Source: Flavobacterium azizsancarii
GTDB taxonomy: Bacteria > Bacteroidota > Bacteroidia > Flavobacteriales > Flavobacteriaceae
Length of the DNA stretch: 64,000 bases
NCBI RefSeq assembly: GCF_027980145.1
Contig: NZ_JAMZNK010000025.1
Span: 1 to 64,000 of the forward strand
Direction of reading: 5' to 3'
Positions 37,701 through 43,256 of the stretch are shown here, piece after piece. The translations under genes and the position numbers were made by a program. Under the pieces are notes generated by a model. That model did not search any database. It saw only the letters and a program-made list of their open reading frames with translations, and had not been told where the DNA came from. The stretch's first letter is position 1. Every line of letters begins with the position of its first letter.

Positions 37701-39135
37701 AACCGTTCGCCTTGTTTACAGTTACCTTAATGGTACCTGTTGTTGTATTACAATTAGGGTTTGAAGGTGTAACTGTATAATCCGGTTTTGTGATATTGTT
37801 TCTGGTAGTCGAAGCAGTAGCTAGACAGCCATTAAAATCTTCTACACGAATATCATATTTTCCAGTCGTTGTTACTGTAACAATATTAGAGCCATTAAGA
37901 ACAAAATCACCACCGTTTATACTTACATAATATTTGTAGGCAGCTGTTCCTCCAGATGCATTAATCTGAATATTTGGAGTATCGCAACCTGACGAATTAG
38001 TAGGATCTGTTAAGGTCACCAACAATTTAGATGGTGCAGGATTTATTTTAAGATTAGCCCCTGTTGAATTAAACGGAGCACAAGGAGTATTGTTTATGGC
38101 AACTTCTACTCTGTAATCGTTTGCAGGATCTAAATTATTAAAAGGATATTCAGGAGCTGATATTGGTCCAACTTGTGTTTGTAAAGTATTACCTCTATAA
38201 AGTCTGTAATAATATTTAAGCCCAAGATCTGATGTTCTTGCAAGGATACTTCCTTTATCAGTATCACATTTTGGATGTGTTATATTAGTTGAAACAGAAA
38301 CGCCTGCCGAAGTAATAGCAACATTCTTGACTTTAAAAACACAAGTTCCTGGTACGTTTTTTAATCTTATAAAAACATTGTATGTTTTTGCAGCTGTAAT
38401 ATTCGAAAAAATACTGCTATCCTGCCATCCTGTTGTAGGTGTATTGGTACCCGGATCTATCGCATATTCATATCCTGTACCAAATCCTTTAACTGTAATA
38501 GTACCAGGAATTATACAACTATTAGCACCACCCGTAATAATATTAGTCTTCGAGATATTTGTTGGATCAATATCACTTGTATAAACATTAAAATAAAAAG
38601 TAAATACTGTTTTATCAGGATATGTTATAACTAATTTAAACTCGCCAGCAGTGTTAGCAGAAAAAGTTTGACCTGTTGATAAATATTGCCATCCACATGC
38701 ACTAGACTGATTGGCACAATTTACATTAGCAAAAGGAGTACATCCAGATGATAATCTCGACCATACAACAGTAGCCGTTGTAGGCGAAATACCTGTATCA
38801 ATTAATCTTGGATCATTTGTACCACATAAAAATAATTTAGGAAGCTGATCACCATTATTAGGACAAATCGAAATAGTTCCTGCATACTCTCCTTGAGCAT
38901 ACTTAAGCACTGGATTCTGAATAATTGGAGCGGCTGCCTTTTCAGCAATTGGATCCACATTGGTCTCTAAACCATAAGGATTTTCTAACTGATTATTTGC
39001 TTTTAAGAATATATTCTCATTCAAGTTTTTGGGAAACTTGGAGTTATATGCGATTCCGTTTTGCGAGTAGGAAGCAAAATTGAACAACATGGCTAAAACA
39101 AAAATCAGCATTCTTAAAATAGTAGGTTTTTTCAT
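22777..39135 (-). CDS. sprB: SprB-like giant gliding adhesin, 5452 residues
   Basis: A secreted cell-surface adhesin. A signal peptide (residues 1-25, ending FASYSQ) is followed by dozens of SprB-type modules of about 80 residues. Most contain a TC....DG start, a GG..PYTY centre, a GL.AGTY turn and a TVTDA.GC end, so there are two cysteines per module. A different, jelly-roll-like region lies at about residues 698-898. The last 85 residues (about 5365-5452, with FSIFDRYGRVIVKYHYGQKW and SGDYWYVLKL) are a gliding-type (type B) T9SS sorting domain. In F. johnsoniae, SprB (about 6500 residues) moves along the cell on helical tracks and drives gliding over surfaces. Flanking sprD and sprF genes give the same operon order. 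Confidence 0.93.
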   Translation of the reverse strand: MKKPTILRMLIFVLAMLFNFASYSQNGIAYNSKFPKNLNENIFLKANNQLENPYGLETNVDPIAEKAAAPIIQNPVLKYAQGEYAGTISICPNNGDQLPKLFLCGTNDPRLIDTGISPTTATVVWSRLSSGCTPFANVNCANQSSACGWQYLSTGQTFSANTAGEFKLVITYPDKTVFTFYFNVYTSDIDPTNISKTNIITGGANSCIIPGTITVKGFGTGYEYAIDPGTNTPTTGWQDSSIFSNITAAKTYNVFIRLKNVPGTCVFKVKNVAITSAGVSVSTNITHPKCDTDKGSILARTSDLGLKYYYRLYRGNTLQTQVGPISAPEYPFNNLDPANDYRVEVAINNTPCAPFNSTGANLKINPAPSKLLVTLTDPTNSSGCDTPNIQINASGGTAAYKYYVSINGGDFVLNGSNIVTVTTTGKYDIRVEDFNGCLATASTTRNNITKPDYTVTPSNPNCNTTTGTIKVTVNKANGYSMGYSLNGAAYTSGTTGVTYNNLAPGSYTVKVRYRLTNNASWCEDTNVVTILDAPNALTASAGVAKLSGCGVPNKTDGLVRITNPSGGTPPYTYSFDGGKNYITSNEAYKAPNPGNPYTLYIKDSSLPTPCIYPMPGIIIDPKPADPEVRYSELVYSCDGTATMTATATNPGGVNYTYTYLLDDIENTNIPSNVFTNIKSGKHVIKVIYNLQKVSTYSNLLTEDFGRGNPTTSPGINPAYCFENQAGNHPANYPCNKDREINDGEYAVTNRINPRFGSWLDMRDHTSGGSDSQGRFLAINIGGVAGIGGIIYRKPIYDVIPNQDVKISFWVANLINNLPANSGNDDPNITIQLIADYGLPTQTLVASQETGVVPKSNKWENYNMNLNPGAYTTLDFVVRSYSAVDFGNDLTLDDITVYQIPESCGSVFKNEFEVPENKEFTGEVKKISDVVCNGDSSGKFEIYAYNFNTTNGFDYTIDGTNWFNSKVSPVTVPNSNVPGKLVGKTYDVRVRYSLDQQSCNKLIPTEVTEPTKFDVTTETWPANCDDLEGKVVLTPTGGVLPYSFKLVNNVNGKMYTFFKDPVTGKPTLTNVPSGSYIVSGTDGNSCPWTLGTALTVGGSTAPLAKIDGTSNLCFNKNTGATITVKIIGGKGKFQYKVRHDRGAYSNLSAPFDGPTFTYVALAEGNYDFVIVDANGCSTEAVSQTINPVFGATPSIKATLSCKAGAAEAATILVTISGGTSPFNYTVTNSLGVQVGAGNTTTTTFEYTTTISDTYTFDIVDKNKCPIKITQKVSDKIQVTAESKPNNATCFGTKNGSVDLKGLTGVAPYTFEFNGTGGFGDKTHYDGLEGSVAGIEYTFIVKDGNECTKSYSFKIYQPEDISGKAEISTAYTCDHAATITVSEVKGGTPQYKYTLLLDNVAVAGPQDGLTFSNLSVAGEYKVIISDANACSKTITVGTISALNKPVSMKIDHSAVTCPTNLSKITITDVKNAAGVILTSGLEYRMVLPTAGTFSANNTFTDLAAGVEYTFEVKDANNCKVQDKHFVPLPQSFTVGSKSTPVSCFTGSTDGTATFAVTGIDAGTDYTYKVDLQDVVTKTSTGSPFDIVITGLGAGDHKIVVTNSTTNCPITEIVKVLNPTAALTLNDPDLTHVTCKDQGTAVINAVGGWGTYTYTVTRTAPLPAGTPKIQVTNNKFIDLAPGTYSVSVSDLRGCVVTNQNFIINDFVKPSAEIDVTSSYCAGGAGATLIATPKLAPKPNPNYEYKLNTGNYQPSGTFSGLVPGDYTITVRDIVTGCTDVLAKQTIAKPLSATPRIEAALTCDPTSPEAKIEVSIFNGYPDYSYKVNTTGAPFTGSSTAVGIGQTKFTYPALEGTYYFEITDSKGCTVVVSQKIDPTVKPDFTTDLVDVKCKGDNTGSITVYTTPALGTYKYVLNTVPATTEVTQSTNLFEGLTAGKYSIYVIDAKKCKSDAKEVEIKEPLLGLTVDPKVTTELLCDASNNAKPAKITVTVSGGTPFPGTNPYRYSYNGVMPPVLSNVYTTTTAGTVTVQVFDASNCSLAAPIDVEIKALDSPTKIEFKKPAPITCETDHDKTSLKIDITGGVLPLQYEITSPIASTVTVYANTYTFTGLTPGHYYFKVTDANKCTIIGDYEIDDVVGIETIGSIVSNVTCNGLSNGSIKFTVSGNRTGGYTYTLVGSISGTISTIPSVSGDVITYTGLKGGEKYTFTVTNTATECFATDFVTLSEPVAITAFKAEASKIYCSYKKTEIKVSATAVGSVLYYAVVKTGDPVPTFPTDYQTSGLFTKDTSIDGITYTAYVVNKDGNCKQDLPVTVDSDDEPTIDEITVPQCYSGTNFTVTITGSVYGTTKLYGLDGTYDTNPVKTITGPGTYTLGIKDDHNCEKTTTITVNDKLTIDPVIIKDLTCPTTPPTATAAHITLSATGGDGTYSYEYKLESTGTYTTVPAPGNTFDPTANGDYYFKVTSDGCSAETSVPVKVTTPVAPVITSVTEVQSIKCHGDENAAIKIVINDTKGVAPFVFNVKRTGPTVFDYGTQTTDLSAGDYLITVTDGKGCTGTKTITIDDIAPIAFELGKLDITCNNPGGSSLGEITVKNLTGGTAPFKYYITNNFGDVIAGNPYVATGREPHTFTVIKYGIYTVNVVDANGCNLSHKETIASPPEDLTINVALTPSDCVNGGSAKISVVSPVGSHNYRFGILESNDAPYTSTWYTSDVGFPDDKTFTNLTPGVIYTFVVHDLTTQCYYVKAADDPIKPASPMKSVVTAYNVTCKGLNDGSVKFSLSDFDSSTTTVEYAIFSAFNNVQVYPAPVLPVDPTTLPLSVSVPIAAPGTITLPSPGLLSPGTYYIKFIEKGTGSFNGCKSASATFEIKESSVELSVKASVLKNENCNTLGSIIAEAKDGTAPYSYFASTSATTPLPADTGWQSSGTFDKVAGTYYIFAKDANGCIKPATTTVNLVKDPDPVFDLAVVDKCAANGAFTVNVTVTDPTPTMAPYSVSVNGGNFKSFTDTYAATGLNSGLQTIIVQNKNGCPVTHKITINPTPSAKAEIKKVISCPTDGLTVENAEIEVTITGGTGDFEYVYKKDTGSYPTTYISVGVGQTSFIHTVTSANSGTYTFKIKDANGCITETNPVVIEPNVPIVETVKPIMPLCIGGTGTIELSAVGGKGAYTYTLERTLPIPAPAVTKSTGLFTGLAAGEFIYTIKDALGCEVTGPVVLDEPELLKLEPAKITQFACGAGNAAQPAKVELSATGGTGVYEYSFDGSDFDLKNIYTVNAADADRNIPYAVRDANGCIDAIGSVLIPKLVKPSNFDITPSGPITCDVSKIILKIENVTGRTGATYSYATIAPSPIITTSTTGSFPDLTPGTYMFRVTDIATGCNKDLEYTIDDVIKINIEGQSLTDITCFGTDNGKASFLVTGFGTATYTYKLDTDPAVTGPTDGKIELTNLTPGDHRITVLDNATNCSMFIDFNIATPTELLVIDKKVTPLGCTTDGKVVITADKGWGSYLFTLTDPDGTILPTKTDGIFGGLKKVGVYNFSVKDAKGCTLTDTFELFTPKEPVATIAASSLYCYTGTGVGKGATIVVNATTPGTPAYTPVYEYSIDNGETWQGNTFTDVGPGDYDVTVRDQFGCKAIVSVPVKINGQLFASSTIQKELYCTVNTDGIIRLEAVGGYPAYSYTVTKDTGLPAGPFLFTDPGFTDYVVTASGFYKFTITDTKGCSYDIPAIEMTAPKAIDFTAVPTSPYCVATPAQGDSSNGQILVTLTGVTDNPPYTYTLTRTAPTAGTVAVKTDSGLFTGLIAGTYEVTVESEKDCPSTTPNIVIAAPIAVVAKAEAAKFECTQPANAIKRTIVTVTGEGGTGSGTGAVSDYTYSDGSGWYTSNEFTVDAPIAPQTFTYSVKDKNGCVDDVQIIINPFPVLKSAKAALLIAADCPNLGIETIKVDIVGGTGAFEYQVAIDGGLYSTPATSITAGDTFNYPAPAGHTYQFKITDVNTLCTILTNTHEVPLYNIMKVFATASSQVTCNGLSDGKITINIEDYTGNYNYDVLLGGVSVANGTGINATTNNPYIITGLAAGLNYIVKVTQTDYPSCDVESNPVTITQPAILDINGVDIKPVNQNCHNKGTITVDPASIVGGTRPYQFAILPLGQIVTDGDYSGVAIKEVVTNKIFPLFDTWVVYVKDANGCPQSKQVNISLDPLPIIRNVKVLSQCPADNKYEIEVTAEGLAKLQYSLDGVNYQDSNILKVSTPGDYQVWVWDKNQCPVTAPASVTVLKPLTLRAEVQLPICKNADGKITLFAEGGTVSTPSSYVYTKNGGPQTVDNVFTDLAAGVYFFKVIDIVTGCEKEIREEITLATDIIGMKLTARKTSCNTYEDGSILVSLPATNDNPPYTYSISGMGITPIIDQTSAEFNDLRSGTYRVTVKSGRGCEFSDDIFVPEPDAIVVTASNTQFACTTGNTPNKAVITVDKVEGGSMDFVRYQFIRNGVPVQNGPLKTYTQTDYLRGDYVVNVYDSNNCLGVTTVPLTVSPFATLDDLSFVVVTPITCAHPETLQVNVGTTGTFTGPLKYTLTGDNIPVPLVNSDGLFAGLEIGNYLITVESPTGCVISNYHNVFNPNTFRIQAVATNGQICYGATNGKVDLTFIDDQPTPSNDASAFNYTIDSVDGGTYHKTGTTLDAGPFTISGLAAGQYKVVATMVNPIGCTVETVFVIEQPIAALELTVEHTEITCAAGDSDGTITASANGGWIGDYQFELVGPVNSAYSDKFYFDKLPKGDYTINVRDIKGCIDTKVVKLDLPTPIKFTAAANASVLTCFGGKDGIITVSAPTGGQGSNYNYTLSYVFNGEVVSWGPQTTNTFTGLGSGVYTVTVRDGFTCEKASTAITIADPAIVQPSLVLATGITCLTDARLTLSATGGTAPYTYSEDGINDLGSFSSSVTFSVNIGRHRYFVKDKLGCVSILSNEVPVEALEPLAIELDSTSPTVNCKGESTAIIVAKATGGLGNYQYSLLNGAGVEIRPDQNDGIFADLNVANGPYTVHVKSGDCKADSVIIIVTEPQNPLVSSYDVIPVKCFADKNGAINVTASGGTGVIKYAISPHLDQLVETGNFDRLEAGTYTVLVQDVLGCNNVYVIEVKEPAPLIASEIPNTMLPEICKGDKDGAFSIQIKGGVAPYFESLDNDKGPFIPVTGLTKDYINQVGGIHNVFIKDSNGCISKVEIRMPEAVILDPTYDINYDCVNNAQTNMVTITVDKSNTDLSEIYYSLDSDVGPGQPGNIFTNVAPGRHYIVAIHSNGCKVPTASFDIKAYDPLTLAVSGGKPEMNIISVTAAGGAPAYEYSFNGEPFTSSNRYKIYKSGDYVVVVRDKNGCTVTITVPAIYVDVCLDNYFTPAGVTNTTWGPGCTNIYNNLEFSIFDRYGRVIVKYHYGQKWDGRYNGADLPSGDYWYVLKLNDPKDDREFVGHFTLYR

Positions 39136-39218
39136 AATCTTTTTTTGTTTACTTACATCTTATTTACTAAGGGGCGTTAGTGAATAAAACAATTAGTATT
39201 CTTTAACATTTATTATTA

Positions 39219-39242
39219 GATCCTTCTTAAAAAAGAAGGATC
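39219..39242 (-). promoter_or_regulatory. Perfect hairpin between sprD and sprB
   Basis: GATCCTTCTT, AAAA, AAGAAGGATC is a perfect 10-bp stem with a 4-base loop. It lies about 20 bases after the sprD stop and about 85 bases before the sprB start. On the minus strand it is not followed by a T run, so it may slow transcription, protect mRNA or be an attenuator rather than a full terminator. Confidence 0.6.
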
Positions 39243-39262
39243 GGCTTTACTCTTAATTTTTA

Positions 39263-42200
39263 TTAATTCTCGACTTTTACGATCGCCATTTTCCCGTTAT
39301 ATGGCTTGGTTCCTTTTGCTTCTAATGCCTTAGTTGCTTCTGGTAAACCTTCGAATTTCTCGTAATAGATGTAATACTTACTTGTTGTTACGTTATAAAA
39401 GAAATTAACATCTGTTCGTCCTGCAGCAACTGCTTTAGTCAGGAACTGATCACGTTTCTCTACACTGTTGTGAACAGCAATAATTAAATAATAACCATTA
39501 TCAGAGTTTTTAATATTCTTGATAATCTGCATATTCGATTGGTCTTCACCAAAATCAAAATCACTTGCTGTTAATGGAGTACTACTAATTTTAGTCGTTT
39601 CTTTTATACGTTTAAGAGCTGCAACGTCCTGCGCATATCTTCCCTGATCATTTTCATAAGCTGCACGTTTGATTCTACGTTTTTTCTCAATTTCAGTTTC
39701 TGCTTTAATACGTTCTAAATTCGAAAGTAAAACAGCACTATCCTGCTCCATTTTTAATTGAGCCGCTTTTAATTGATTGATCTTATCCAGATATGCTTTG
39801 TTTAAAGCGTCATTTTTATTCGGGAATTTCTTAAGTCTTTCGTTATATAAATTAGTCAACTTAGCGATTTCCTCTTTTTGCATTCTATTTGCATCAGCAA
39901 GTTGTGCTTTTAAAGCTTCTAGCTGACTATTTTCTGCTGCAACGCTTTTGAAAGGTTTAGGCTCTTTATAAATTCCTTTTTCGCTTAAATCATTCTCTTC
40001 TCTTAAGTCATTCAAATCTCTTTGTTTATTGGCCACCGTTGTATTAAACTGTGATAATAAATCTTTTTGATTTTTAGTTGAACTCTCAATAGACAGTGTT
40101 AAATCTTCTATAGCTTTAGCAGTATCGTCTTTTGGCGATGAAGCTGCTTTTGCAAGTGCGTCTGCGGCTAATTTAGCTTGTAGCGCTTCAGCATCGGCTT
40201 TAGCTTTGGCATCACCAAGCAGTTTCGCTTCACGTGCCTCTTCTGCTAATCGCAATTGTCTTATTTCTTCTTCAGCTTTTAGTTTTTCGGTAGCTTCTGC
40301 ATCGGCTTTTGCTCTTTGGTCTGCCAGTAATTTGGACTGAGCTGCCTGCATATCTGCTTTGGCTTTAGCATCAGCATCTAATTTTGCTTGTGCTTCTGCA
40401 TCTGCTTTCGCTTTTGCATCGGCAGCTAATTTTGTCTGAAGTGCCTGAGCATCGGCTTTGGCTTTTGTATCAGCATCTAATTTAGCTTGTGCTTCTGCAT
40501 CTGCTTTCGCTTTTGCATCGGCAGCTAATTTTGCCTGAAGTGCCTGAGCGTCGGCTTTTGCTTTTGCATCAGCAGCTAATTTTGCTTGCAATGCTTCAGC
40601 ATCGGCTTTTGCTTTTGCATCTGCGGCTAATTTTACTTGTAATACCTGAGCATCAGTTTTGGCTTTTGCATCTGCAGCTAGTTTTGCTTGTAAAGCTTGA
40701 GCATCCGCTTTCGCTTTTGCATCTGCAGCTAATTTTACTTGTAAAGCCTGAGCATCCGCTTTTGCTTTTGCATCTGCGGCTAATTTTGCTTGTAATGCTT
40801 CAGCATCGGCTTTCGCTTTGTTATCAGCAGCTAGTTTAGCTAAACGTGCCTCCTCCGCTTCTTGCAATTGTTTCGCTTCAGCATCGGCCTTTGCTTTTGC
40901 AGTTGCTTCAGCATCTGCTTTAACTCTTGCGTCTGCAATTAGTTTTGCTTGTAGCGCTTCCATATCCGCTTTAGCTTTTGCGTCTGCGGCTAGTTTTGCC
41001 TGCAAGGCTTCTGCATCAGCTTTAGCTTTGGCATCGGCAGCTAACTTTGCCTGCAATGCTTCAGCATCAGCTTTCGCTTTTGCATCTGCAACGAGTTTTG
41101 CCTGTAAAGCTTCTGCATCTGCCTTCGCTTTTGCATCAGCAGCTAATTTTGCTCTAGCAGCAGCTTCAGCATCGGCTTTCGCTTTTGTATCCGCAGCTAT
41201 TCTTGCTTCTCTTGCTTCAGCATCGGCCTTAGCTTTTGCATCTGCAGCTAATTTTTCTTTTAAGGCAGCATCTTCAGCGGCTTTTGCTTTGGCATCTGCA
41301 GCTAATTTTGCTTTTGCGGCAGCATCTATACTGGCTTTAGTTTTTACAGCAGCAGCAGCAGCAGCTTTAGCTTCAGCAGCTAATCTCGCCTGATAAGCAT
41401 CTGAATCTGCTTTGGCTTTTGCATCAGCGGCTAAAATCGATTGTAAATCTGCGGCTTCTGCTTTCGCTTTCGCATCTGCTTTACGTTTTGCTTCTGCAGC
41501 GTCGGCTTTGGCTTTAGCATCGGCAGCTAATTTTATTTTTAATGCTTCAGCATCAGCGTTCGCTTTATTATCTGCTTCTAATTTTGCTTTAGCAGCAGCT
41601 TCGGCATCGGCTTTAGTTTTGGCATCTGCGGCTAGCTTAATTTTCAATGCTTCCGCGTCAGCTTTCGCTTTGTCAGCTGCTAACTCAGCTTGTGTTTTTT
41701 GTGGTACTGCAACTGCTGTAGTTTTAGCTTTTGCTGCTGCCGCGGCATCAGCTTTAGCTTTATCAGCGGCTAATTTAGTTCTCAATGCTTCAGCATCAGC
41801 TTTTGCCTTATCAGCCGCCAATTGTGCCTGAGTTTTTTGAGTTACAACGGCTGGTTTATTTGCAGCAGCGGCTTGCACTCTTGCAGCGGCTGCGGCATCT
41901 ACTCTTGCCTTATTATCTGCAGCCAATTTTATTCTGCGTGCCTCTGCATCAGCTCTCGCTTTATCTGCAGTCAATTGCGCTTGTGTTTTTTGTTCTGTAG
42001 CAACTGCTCTGTTTGTCGTTGCTGTTTGTGCTCTCGTTGCATCAGCCTTGGCTTTTGCATCTGCAGCCAGTTTTATTTTTAAGGCTTCGGCATCTGCTTT
42101 GGCTTTATTATCTGCTAATAGTTTTGCTTTTGCAGCAGCTTCGGCATCAGCCTTAACTTTTTCTGCAGCAGCCAGTCTTATTTTAATTGCTTCCGCATCT

Positions 42201-43255
42201 GCTTTAGCTTTAGCTTCAGCAGCAAGTCTTGCAGTTTCTGTGCCGCTTACTCTTGTTACTGGTGCACTTTTTGGTTTAGCCATTACTGCTTTTGGCTTCG
42301 CCGGATCTATTAAAGAACCTTCTTCATCATCACCGTAATAATAATTTTTGCTTTTGAATCTATATGCAATTGTAAATTCGTGAGAACCTCCCATATTAGT
42401 AAAGTTGCCCATTCCTCTTTCATAGTTATATTCGATAGCTATACTTGGTGAGATATTAATACCTAAACCTGCAGAAACTCCATATAATGTATTATAACCT
42501 GCCTGTGCCCAAACTCCTTGCGGAATAGCAATCATGGCAAGTCCTGAAATAACGGTTTTGTCTTGTTTGATTTCTGTCTTTACAATTCCTGAAAATTTAC
42601 TTCTGTCAAAAAAACCATAACTATCAAGGTATCCTGTATACATAGCATGCAATTCGATGGCTCTTTCAGGATCTTCTTTTACAATTCCGGATCCGAAATT
42701 GTAAAGAATTAAGTTGTTTACAGAAACTCCAAAATCAAGAAATGCAGTTCCGTAGTTAATACCAGGATTAACCGTTAATAAAGTGTGTGAAGGATAATCG
42801 CCATTTAATAGATTTGCATCATCAGATATAATTTTTCCTTTGTTTAAACCACTTTGGTAAATACCAACGTTCATACCAAAGGTTAAATTACTGTCTTGTT
42901 CTAAAACGATATTATGAGCAAAATTTCCTATTGCGCCAAAAACGGTCATTACACCATAATTCTGTTGAAATAATCCAAATGCAAAGGCTTCATTTTCTCT
43001 AAAACGACCTGAATAATTGGCTAAATAAGTATTGGGTGCATTCTCAAATTGTACCCACTGTCTTTTATTATAAAAGCTAGCGTAAGGATTTGTTTCGCGA
43101 ACAAAACTAAACGTAGGATTAATTAAATATCTATTGAACTTTAAAGAATTTCTTATAGGTAATGAAAACGAAACAACTCCATCCTCAGCTGTCTGTGAAT
43201 AGAGTGTATTTGAAAAACCGTAAAATAAAGTGATGAATAGTAAAATTTTCTTCAT
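39263..43255 (-). CDS. sprD: SprD-like gliding protein: barrel plus long Ala/Lys coiled coil
   Basis: A 1330-residue secreted protein. A signal peptide (ending near TLYSQ, residue 20) is followed by a PorP/SprF-type beta barrel at about residues 25-305 (RYLINPTFSFVRETNPYASF, then GFGLFQQNYG-like strands). Next comes a very long helical region at about 320-1050 made of 17-residue units such as LAADAKAKADAEALQAK. The remainder has more coiled coil and a C-terminal 80-residue domain (YYLIIAVHNSVEKRDQFL onward) that looks SPOR-like. SprD supports SprB function in F. johnsoniae. The ATG lies one base after the sprC stop, so translation is probably coupled. Confidence 0.82.
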   Translation of the reverse strand: MKKILLFITLFYGFSNTLYSQTAEDGVVSFSLPIRNSLKFNRYLINPTFSFVRETNPYASFYNKRQWVQFENAPNTYLANYSGRFRENEAFAFGLFQQNYGVMTVFGAIGNFAHNIVLEQDSNLTFGMNVGIYQSGLNKGKIISDDANLLNGDYPSHTLLTVNPGINYGTAFLDFGVSVNNLILYNFGSGIVKEDPERAIELHAMYTGYLDSYGFFDRSKFSGIVKTEIKQDKTVISGLAMIAIPQGVWAQAGYNTLYGVSAGLGINISPSIAIEYNYERGMGNFTNMGGSHEFTIAYRFKSKNYYYGDDEEGSLIDPAKPKAVMAKPKSAPVTRVSGTETARLAAEAKAKADAEAIKIRLAAAEKVKADAEAAAKAKLLADNKAKADAEALKIKLAADAKAKADATRAQTATTNRAVATEQKTQAQLTADKARADAEARRIKLAADNKARVDAAAAARVQAAAANKPAVVTQKTQAQLAADKAKADAEALRTKLAADKAKADAAAAAKAKTTAVAVPQKTQAELAADKAKADAEALKIKLAADAKTKADAEAAAKAKLEADNKANADAEALKIKLAADAKAKADAAEAKRKADAKAKAEAADLQSILAADAKAKADSDAYQARLAAEAKAAAAAAVKTKASIDAAAKAKLAADAKAKAAEDAALKEKLAADAKAKADAEAREARIAADTKAKADAEAAARAKLAADAKAKADAEALQAKLVADAKAKADAEALQAKLAADAKAKADAEALQAKLAADAKAKADMEALQAKLIADARVKADAEATAKAKADAEAKQLQEAEEARLAKLAADNKAKADAEALQAKLAADAKAKADAQALQVKLAADAKAKADAQALQAKLAADAKAKTDAQVLQVKLAADAKAKADAEALQAKLAADAKAKADAQALQAKLAADAKAKADAEAQAKLDADTKAKADAQALQTKLAADAKAKADAEAQAKLDADAKAKADMQAAQSKLLADQRAKADAEATEKLKAEEEIRQLRLAEEAREAKLLGDAKAKADAEALQAKLAADALAKAASSPKDDTAKAIEDLTLSIESSTKNQKDLLSQFNTTVANKQRDLNDLREENDLSEKGIYKEPKPFKSVAAENSQLEALKAQLADANRMQKEEIAKLTNLYNERLKKFPNKNDALNKAYLDKINQLKAAQLKMEQDSAVLLSNLERIKAETEIEKKRRIKRAAYENDQGRYAQDVAALKRIKETTKISSTPLTASDFDFGEDQSNMQIIKNIKNSDNGYYLIIAVHNSVEKRDQFLTKAVAAGRTDVNFFYNVTTSKYYIYYEKFEGLPEATKALEAKGTKPYNGKMAIVKVEN
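40330..41150 (-). repeat. 51-bp in-frame tandem repeats inside sprD
   Basis: About 15 nearly identical 51-base units encode the 17-residue helix repeat LAADAKAKADAEALQAK and close variants. Some units differ at only a few bases. Because 51 is divisible by three, gain or loss of units would change coiled-coil length without breaking the frame. Less regular relatives of the unit extend to about 42230. Confidence 0.85.
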
Positions 43256-43256
43256 A

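Noticed and set aside
23881..38584. Many plus-strand frames of 60-100 codons across the sprB-like gene
   Set aside because: They lie antisense to one continuous 5452-codon frame with consistent protein features. None has a promoter or recognisable protein pattern.
40489..42338. Several long plus-strand frames (up to 191 codons) rich in Leu, Ser or Ala, antisense to the sprD-like gene
   Set aside because: They are shadows of the 51-bp repeats in the real gene on the minus strand, and have repetitive composition without start signals or family likeness.
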